Shown here one piece after another: positions 58,637 to 64,000 of a stretch of DNA of 64,000 nt. This DNA is from Bacteroidota bacterium. Its GTDB lineage: Bacteria > Bacteroidota > Bacteroidia > Flavobacteriales_D > Sanyastnellaceae. The notes under the pieces are model-generated. The model had not been told where the DNA came from. It made no database searches and worked only from the letters and a program-made list of their open reading frames with translations. The translations under genes were made by a program, and so were the position numbers. The stretch covers positions 1 to 64,000 of the forward strand of contig NVXE01000002.1 of NCBI GenBank assembly GCA_002746975.1, read 5' to 3'. Numbering within the stretch: the first letter of the stretch is position 1; the number at the start of each line of letters is the position of its first letter.

Positions 58637-61237
58637 ATGAGATTTAATACGAATACCCGCGCTACGTTTGCTTTTGCTACGTTAATGTTTGGTCTACAAA
58701 TGCTTGCTCCTTTAAATGCAGAAGCACAATTTTTTAAGAGAAACAAGAAGACTGAGCAATCTGAAGATAAGAAATCAAACTCTCCTAAACACAAGACAAT
58801 CAGCGAAATAACTAAAAACGCTGAAGAATTTGATGGATTGTTTACAATGTACCGTGATACCATTACTGGGGAGTCTTGGATGAGTATCTCAGAAGATGCT
58901 TTTACAAAAGAATTCATATACTTTTCCCAAGTTGAGGATGGTATTTTAGAAACAGGTAAATTTAGAGGGAGTTATGGGGCTAGTAAGGTGATCTCCTTTA
59001 ACAAAGAATACGAACGTATAGAAATTCTTCAAGAAAACACTCGTTATTATTTCAATCCAGAAAGCCCCCTTTCGAAAGCGGATAATGCAAATATCAACAC
59101 ACCGATTCTTGCCAGTTTAAAAATTGTAGCAAAAGATAAAGCAACAGATAGTACCGAAACTAAGTACTTAGTGTCAGGAGATTTGATCTTTTTAAGCGAA
59201 AAAATTTCAATGATTAAACCTCCTAGTCATGGGCCTAGAAAAAGTGCACTCGGGAAACTTTCTAAGGATAAAACTAAGATTTTAGAAATCAATAATTATC
59301 CTGAAAACCTTGAGGTTGTTGTTGATTACTTTTTTGACAATCCTAACCCTAGTGGAAGGTCTAGCGCATTTACTGATTCAAGATACATTTCCGTGAGTTA
59401 CAGACACGCTCTTCTGCAAATGCCTGAAGAGGACGGTTTTACTCCTAGAAAAGACGATGCGAGAATTGGATATTTCATGACTCAGGTAAACGACATGACT
59501 AGTCCTGATTTAACGCCGTGGAATGACATGATACACAGGTGGAGATTAGAGAAAAAAGATCCTGAAGCTGCGCTTTCTGAACCTGTAAAGCCTATTACTT
59601 GGTGGATAGAAAACACCACGCCTTATGAGTTTAGAGATTATATAAAAACTGGAGTAGAAAAATGGAATTTAGCTTTTGAAAAAATTGGCTTCAAGAATGC
59701 AATAGTTGTAAAAATTCAGCCTGATGATGCTGATTGGGATGCTGGAGATATTAGATATAATGTCCTTAGATGGACCTCCTCTCCTTCTACTCCATTCAGT
59801 GGATATGGACCAAGTTTTGTCAATCCTAGAACTGGTGAGATTTTAGGTGCTGATGTAATGTTAGAGTTTGCAGGTATGGCTGGTAGACTTTGGAAAGCCG
59901 GAGTATTTGAAACAGATGGAATGCGATTATCAACACGTGAAAGAACAGCCCAGATGATAAACATGTGTAATGCGGGGAGTGTTATGGCTGAAAATACATT
60001 GTTCTCGCTTGCGGCAATGCAAGTTCTTTCTTTTGACGATAGTGATCACGATGAATTTATACGCCAAACCTTACACAGACTTTCTCTACATGAAGTTGGA
60101 CACACATTAGGATTCAGTCATAATATGCACGCTAGTACTATGCTCTCGCCTGATGAATTGAAAGATCCTGAAGTAGTAGCGTCAAACGGAATGTGCAATA
60201 GTGTTATGGAATATCCTGCTATAAATTTCGCGCGAAATCCTGAAGATCAAACACTTTACTATGACGATTCACCGGGTCCATACGACTATTGGATTGTCGA
60301 GTACGGTTATAGTACTGGCCTTGATGATGCTGAGGCAGAAGATGCCAGACTCGAGGCAATTCTCTCCAAATCTACTTCTCCCCTATTGCAGTTCGGAAAT
60401 GACGCTGACGATATGCGAAGAGCCGGTTCAGGGATTAACCCAGATGTTAACATCTACGACCTTTCAAATGACCCAGTGGCATATGCTTCAGAACGTTGTG
60501 AACTTGTAAATGATTTATTAGGTGATTTTGTAGAAAAATTTACTGATTCAGGGAAAACATACAATGAAGTAAGGACTGCATACCTTTCTCTTACTGGAGA
60601 ATATGCTGTGCAGCTTAGAGTAATGACTCGTCAAATTGGTGGAGTTCGATACAATAGGTCTGGAACTAAGTTCATGGATGGAAATACTCCGTTTACTCCT
60701 GTTTCCTTAAAAGACCAAAAGGCCGCCCTCGCCGCCCTAGACAAGTATGCTTTTTCTCCTAACGCATTCGATGCTGCTAATGATTGTTACGCATACTTAC
60801 AACAACAACGTCGCGGCTTCGGGTTCTTCGGCAAAGGTGAGGCTCCGAGAATTCACTCCCGAGTTCTTTCAGCTCAAAAGGGCGCGCTGGCTCACCTACT
60901 TCATCCTGTAGTTCTTCAACGCCTCACCGACTCAGGCATGTACGGCAACGAATACGATATCGCGACATACATGAACGATCTTACCGACGCAATATTTAAA
61001 TCAGACCTTCGCAAGTCCGTTAACACATTCAGACAACAGCTTCAAGTAACTTACGTAGAGGCACTTATAAATGCTCTAGACGTAAAGAAAAAATACGATA
61101 GAATAGCGAGGGGTGTTATACTTCAACAGTTAAATAATATCGACAGAGTTGAAAAAAACGCATACTCTCCTGATAATTTAACTAGCGCACACAGATCACA
61201 CATTCGTCATCTTATTGACCAAGCATGGCAGCACTAA
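58637..61237 (+). CDS. Secreted zinc-dependent metalloprotease (DUF5117/DUF4953 type)
   Basis: 866 residues from ATG 58637 (MRFNTNTRATFAFATLMFG), with a signal peptide ending NAEAQ. The central catalytic site is HEVGHTLGFSH, the HExxHxxGxxH metzincin pattern. N-terminal DUF5117-like beta region includes FIYFSQVEDGILETGKFRGS; the C-terminal helical DUF4953-like region ends LTSAHRSHIRHLIDQAWQH. Full length for the family. A GC-rich block (about 60715-61020; hand counts 50-57% per 60 bases) interrupts the otherwise AT-rich gene. Confidence 0.9.
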   Translation: MRFNTNTRATFAFATLMFGLQMLAPLNAEAQFFKRNKKTEQSEDKKSNSPKHKTISEITKNAEEFDGLFTMYRDTITGESWMSISEDAFTKEFIYFSQVEDGILETGKFRGSYGASKVISFNKEYERIEILQENTRYYFNPESPLSKADNANINTPILASLKIVAKDKATDSTETKYLVSGDLIFLSEKISMIKPPSHGPRKSALGKLSKDKTKILEINNYPENLEVVVDYFFDNPNPSGRSSAFTDSRYISVSYRHALLQMPEEDGFTPRKDDARIGYFMTQVNDMTSPDLTPWNDMIHRWRLEKKDPEAALSEPVKPITWWIENTTPYEFRDYIKTGVEKWNLAFEKIGFKNAIVVKIQPDDADWDAGDIRYNVLRWTSSPSTPFSGYGPSFVNPRTGEILGADVMLEFAGMAGRLWKAGVFETDGMRLSTRERTAQMINMCNAGSVMAENTLFSLAAMQVLSFDDSDHDEFIRQTLHRLSLHEVGHTLGFSHNMHASTMLSPDELKDPEVVASNGMCNSVMEYPAINFARNPEDQTLYYDDSPGPYDYWIVEYGYSTGLDDAEAEDARLEAILSKSTSPLLQFGNDADDMRRAGSGINPDVNIYDLSNDPVAYASERCELVNDLLGDFVEKFTDSGKTYNEVRTAYLSLTGEYAVQLRVMTRQIGGVRYNRSGTKFMDGNTPFTPVSLKDQKAALAALDKYAFSPNAFDAANDCYAYLQQQRRGFGFFGKGEAPRIHSRVLSAQKGALAHLLHPVVLQRLTDSGMYGNEYDIATYMNDLTDAIFKSDLRKSVNTFRQQLQVTYVEALINALDVKKKYDRIARGVILQQLNNIDRVEKNAYSPDNLTSAHRSHIRHLIDQAWQH

Positions 61238-61257
61238 GAATAGTTTTTGGACGAAAT

Positions 61258-61809
61258 CTATAATAACTCCTCGACCGCAGAGATTCTACTTAATAGTGAA
61301 TCTTTGTGGTCAGTCCAATTTTCAAACCTAGACGACTGGCCTTGACCGTGTTTCCAAATTCTTTCCCATGCAACTACTTCTGATTGAAGCCCTATATATC
61401 CTATATGGGCAAGAGTAGTTTTCATTTTATGAAGAATAGAAGCCGTTACGTCCAAATCATTAGCTGATCTTAATACTTCTAGGTCTTCTTGTAAGCTAGC
61501 TTTTGCTAACGTATTTACTTCCAATATTAACTCAGGCATATCTTTGTAAAGTAAGTTAATAGCTTTCTCATCAGCTCTAACTGCAGGTACAGGAGGGAAA
61601 TTATCGGATAAAAATTGAAATATTGAGTCTGAATCCTTCATTGGTATTTGGTCTTTTTCAATAACCAAATCATAGTGCACATCTTCTTGAAAACTATCAC
61701 CACTATAAACCACTAATCCCCAACTATCTAAGGCAGACTTGATACTGTCTGAAACCTTACCTTTCAAATAAAGTGAAAAACCTGCTAAAGCATCTGGAGA
61801 GTGGTGCAT
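61258..61809 (-). CDS. Hpt-like phosphotransfer domain protein (tentative)
   Basis: 183 residues, no signal peptide or membrane helix. The C-terminal half contains ILHKMKTTLAHIGYIGL, which resembles the Hpt pattern H-x-L/M-K-x-x-x-x-x-G, with the phospho-accepting His preceding Lys. The preceding helices (MPELILEVNTLAKASLQEDL) fit an Hpt four-helix bundle. The N-terminal half (about 1-85, with DSWGLVVYSGDSFQEDVHYD) looks like a small alpha/beta, receiver-like remnant. It is divergent from the LysM gene with only 31 bp between starts. No kinase or regulator is adjacent. Confidence 0.6.
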   Translation of the reverse strand: MHHSPDALAGFSLYLKGKVSDSIKSALDSWGLVVYSGDSFQEDVHYDLVIEKDQIPMKDSDSIFQFLSDNFPPVPAVRADEKAINLLYKDMPELILEVNTLAKASLQEDLEVLRSANDLDVTASILHKMKTTLAHIGYIGLQSEVVAWERIWKHGQGQSSRFENWTDHKDSLLSRISAVEELL

Positions 61810-61840
61810 ATCGGTAAGGTAGGAATTGTATTTTTACAAA

Positions 61841-62611
61841 ATGTCTAGGCTACTGATAAAATTCGTGAATATTATTTTTATGTTGCTAAGCACGAGCGTA
61901 TTATTTAATAATGGAATAAGAGCTCAGACGTTATTCTCAAGCGAGATACCTACTGAAATTGCCGAAAAACTAGGCGTTTTTCCTATTGTGAATTACGAAC
62001 CTGCCCTTAAATCTGAATTGAGAGCACCCGATAGATGGGAAGTTATTCTTAACATCGTTGCAGACGACAAAAACATTCAATCCTCGATAATGAATAATTA
62101 TCGAAATAACGGATTCGAGAAACTACAGTGGGCAAATCTTTGGAATTACCGATGTAGAGAGGAGTGGCGTAATTTTACAGACTCGCATAATCTCCCACTT
62201 TCATCATCTTATTTTCCTTTATTATTAACGAAAGATCTCAATTGTTCATGCAAAGAATCTGTGAAAATACTTAATAATTTTATTGACCTTGAAAATGACT
62301 CTAATCTTTTAATTGAAAAATTAGAATATGCTTATGAGGGGGATAATTTTATGGTTTGGTTACATGAATTAAGGATCTTAATTAGGCTACTTGAAAATTT
62401 TAAGTTGGATGATCTTCAAGGAGTTTGGGATGAGGTAAGTAAGAACACAGAAATGAAAGACGGCGATAAAATTCATAAAATACTTAAGGGCGAAACTTTG
62501 TACAGCATATCCAAATTATATGACGTGAGTGTGGAGTCACTACAGAAAATCAACGAACTAGGGATAAGCACTATAATTTCAGAAGGCAGTAATTTAAAAA
62601 TCCCCAACTGA
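61841..62611 (+). CDS. Exported LysM-domain protein
   Basis: 256 residues from ATG 61841 (MSRLLIKFVNIIFMLLSTSV); a TTG at 61826 would add five residues. Signal peptide ends near NNGIRAQ. The middle part is unassigned and contains four Cys, including CSCKE. The C-terminal about 45 residues form one LysM repeat (HKILKGETLYSISKLYDVSV, LQKINELG, EGSNLKIPN), which binds peptidoglycan. It is followed 2 bp later by an SGNH hydrolase gene, so the two are probably an operon acting on the cell wall. Confidence 0.88.
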   Translation: MSRLLIKFVNIIFMLLSTSVLFNNGIRAQTLFSSEIPTEIAEKLGVFPIVNYEPALKSELRAPDRWEVILNIVADDKNIQSSIMNNYRNNGFEKLQWANLWNYRCREEWRNFTDSHNLPLSSSYFPLLLTKDLNCSCKESVKILNNFIDLENDSNLLIEKLEYAYEGDNFMVWLHELRILIRLLENFKLDDLQGVWDEVSKNTEMKDGDKIHKILKGETLYSISKLYDVSVESLQKINELGISTIISEGSNLKIPN

Positions 62612-62613
62612 TT

Positions 62614-64000
62614 ATGAAGTTTCACGAACCTAGGACAAGTACTCTTTTTCTACTATTTCTTGTTGTATTACTGTATTTAGTTCCTTTTCTTTCTCTGAAG
62701 TTTGAATCAAAAATTGAGCCTTCAATTGATGTGGTAAAAGAAAATATTCCAGTTTGGGCAGACTTCACATCAAATAAAGACGTAGATAGCTTACCTCCTA
62801 TTATTGTTAATGTCCCCGAAATATCTCAAGAGGAAGACACAACTAGTCTTGAGGCTATTATTTCAAAACCAATTGAGATAAGATCTAACTTTTGGTCACC
62901 CGATTACGATACTTGTACGGTTAAAACAATTGCACTTACAAATACCTTTTATGGATCTAAAGAGGCACGAAATAGACTTTATAAATTTTTTGAAAGCCTC
63001 AATGGACTAAGCTCAAATGACACTGAGCCCCTACATATTTTTCATTTCGGAGATTCTCAAATTGAGGGCGACAGGATAACTGGAAGGTTGAGGTCTAGCT
63101 GGCAAAAAAGTTGGGGCGGAAGTGGACCTGGCCTATTACCTGCAATTCAACCTATCTCATCACTTGCAATCCGTCAGGAACATGAAGGAAGTATTAAAAG
63201 ATTTACTCGATTTGGAAGAGTAGATACAACACTTGGACACACAAATTATGGAGCTATGGCGGCACTAAGCGTAATACACGATTCCGCTACAATATTACTT
63301 CACCCACATCCATTAGGTTTTATAAAGAACCAAACATGGCATGAAATGGAAATATTATTTGGTTCGGTTCCCATGGGAGGAATTATGAGTATTTATGGAG
63401 AAAAAACGGATTCTGTATTTGTAGATATCCCTCCAAGTGCCGAAGGAGCACACAATTCTATTAAAGTGAGGTTGGCGGGGGAAAAGGAAGATTTGGTATT
63501 AAAAATCGAAGGATATGAAGTTGAAGTAACAGGTATTCGATTAGGAAGTTCTAGGGGTGTGCAAATTCACAATATCCCAATGAGAGGGAGTTCCGGAACT
63601 ATTTTCACAAGGATTGGTAGTGATCACCTACGAAGATATCTCAGCGAATGGAATGTAGGTATGGTGATTCTTCAATACGGCGGAAATACTGCCCCCTATG
63701 TAAAAACTGAAGAATCTGCGAATAGATATGGAACGAGGTTTGGAAGGCAAGTTCGTTATTTCCATAAATTGCTTCCAGATGCTGCCATTCTTGTTATAGG
63801 TCCTTCAGATATGGGAGAAACTATGGACTCTACAAATTTAACCTACCCTATGTTAGGCGAAATTAGACGTGCCTTGAAAGAAGAAACTATAAAAGAAGGA
63901 GGTCTGTATTGGGATTTAAGTGAAGCAATGGGAGGTCCAGGAACTATGTCCGAATGGTCTACATCATCACCTAAATTAGCATCTCCTGATTTGGTACATT
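62614..64000 (+). CDS. SGNH/GDSL-type hydrolase, membrane anchored (3' end outside window)
   Basis: Open from ATG 62614 to the window edge (462 codons), so truncated. N-terminal membrane helix (about 10-30; TLFLLFLVVLLYLVPFLSL). An SGNH block I with HFGDSQIEGDRITG supplies the catalytic Ser. Block II-like GGSGPGLLP and a block III-like ILQYGGNTAPY follow; the block V Asp/His would lie near the end or outside. Such proteins often sit in pairs next to MBOAT O-acyltransferases and modify envelope glycans. The LysM neighbour supports a peptidoglycan-related substrate, by inference. Confidence 0.82.
   Translation, partial: MKFHEPRTSTLFLLFLVVLLYLVPFLSLKFESKIEPSIDVVKENIPVWADFTSNKDVDSLPPIIVNVPEISQEEDTTSLEAIISKPIEIRSNFWSPDYDTCTVKTIALTNTFYGSKEARNRLYKFFESLNGLSSNDTEPLHIFHFGDSQIEGDRITGRLRSSWQKSWGGSGPGLLPAIQPISSLAIRQEHEGSIKRFTRFGRVDTTLGHTNYGAMAALSVIHDSATILLHPHPLGFIKNQTWHEMEILFGSVPMGGIMSIYGEKTDSVFVDIPPSAEGAHNSIKVRLAGEKEDLVLKIEGYEVEVTGIRLGSSRGVQIHNIPMRGSSGTIFTRIGSDHLRRYLSEWNVGMVILQYGGNTAPYVKTEESANRYGTRFGRQVRYFHKLLPDAAILVIGPSDMGETMDSTNLTYPMLGEIRRALKEETIKEGGLYWDLSEAMGGPGTMSEWSTSSPKLASPDLVH

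Overview
The window looks like a chromosomal segment of a low-GC, probably marine or aquatic Bacteroidota, most likely Flavobacteriales. Evidence: promoter-like TAnnTTTG boxes close to start codons; a type IX secretion (T9SS) type B sorting domain; Cys-rich secreted repeats of the GCTD..ACNY type; the long Bacteroidota form of NusB; phylum-typical families (DUF5103, DUF4249, DUF4139, a DUF5117/DUF4953-type metalloprotease); and a complete Na+-NQR operon. No rRNA, tRNA, CRISPR array, prophage or insertion sequence was recognised. Coding density is very high. No gene-free stretch exceeds 300 bases; the largest are 41350-41592 and 2355-2525.

Layout. 1-2354 (-): 3'-truncated Cys-rich repeat protein. 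2526-6688 (+): ffh-folD-ribD-EamA transporter, overlapping genes. 6720-12118 (-): M1 peptidase, mazG, and a secreted parallel-beta-helix/Cys-repeat protein ending in a dockerin-like motif. 12228-19554: a small NqrM-like gene (+) facing the apbE-nqrFEDCBA block (-), which encodes the sodium pump and its flavin transferase. 19656-28509 (+): DUF5103 protein, SDR, prfC, a carboxypeptidase-regulatory-like protein, a TonB-dependent receptor and a T9SS-exported L-type lectin. 28525-37557 (-): ligA, prmC, a GH13 lipoprotein, and parC-parE (topoisomerase IV).

37694-42110 (+): pepD, surE, a small membrane protein, lpxB with a GC-rich 3' two-thirds, and a type II toxin-antitoxin pair. 42142-46995 (-): DEAD-box helicase, AIM24-like protein, DUF4139/MuiA-like protein and a DUF4249 lipoprotein. 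47069-61237 (+): nusB, DUF1573 lipoprotein, yajC, nhaC, uvrA, LOG-family protein, then a tight run of htpG-LemA-TPM-TPM-TerB/J-domain genes, then a large secreted metzincin-like protease. 61258-61809 (-): Hpt-like protein. 61841-64000 (+): LysM protein and a truncated SGNH hydrolase.

Themes. Energy: Na+-NQR makes a sodium gradient, ApbE and the NqrM-like protein probably mature it, and NhaC can exchange Na+ for H+. Envelope and secretion: several signal-peptide or lipoprotein genes, LpxB, YajC, the TonB receptor with lectin, and LysM with SGNH hydrolase. Genome maintenance: LigA, UvrA, ParC/ParE. The least explained material is the htpG-to-J-domain cluster, the Cys-repeat proteins, and the compositional shift inside lpxB next to the toxin-antitoxin module. 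All family assignments are by eye from translated sequence; no database search was run.
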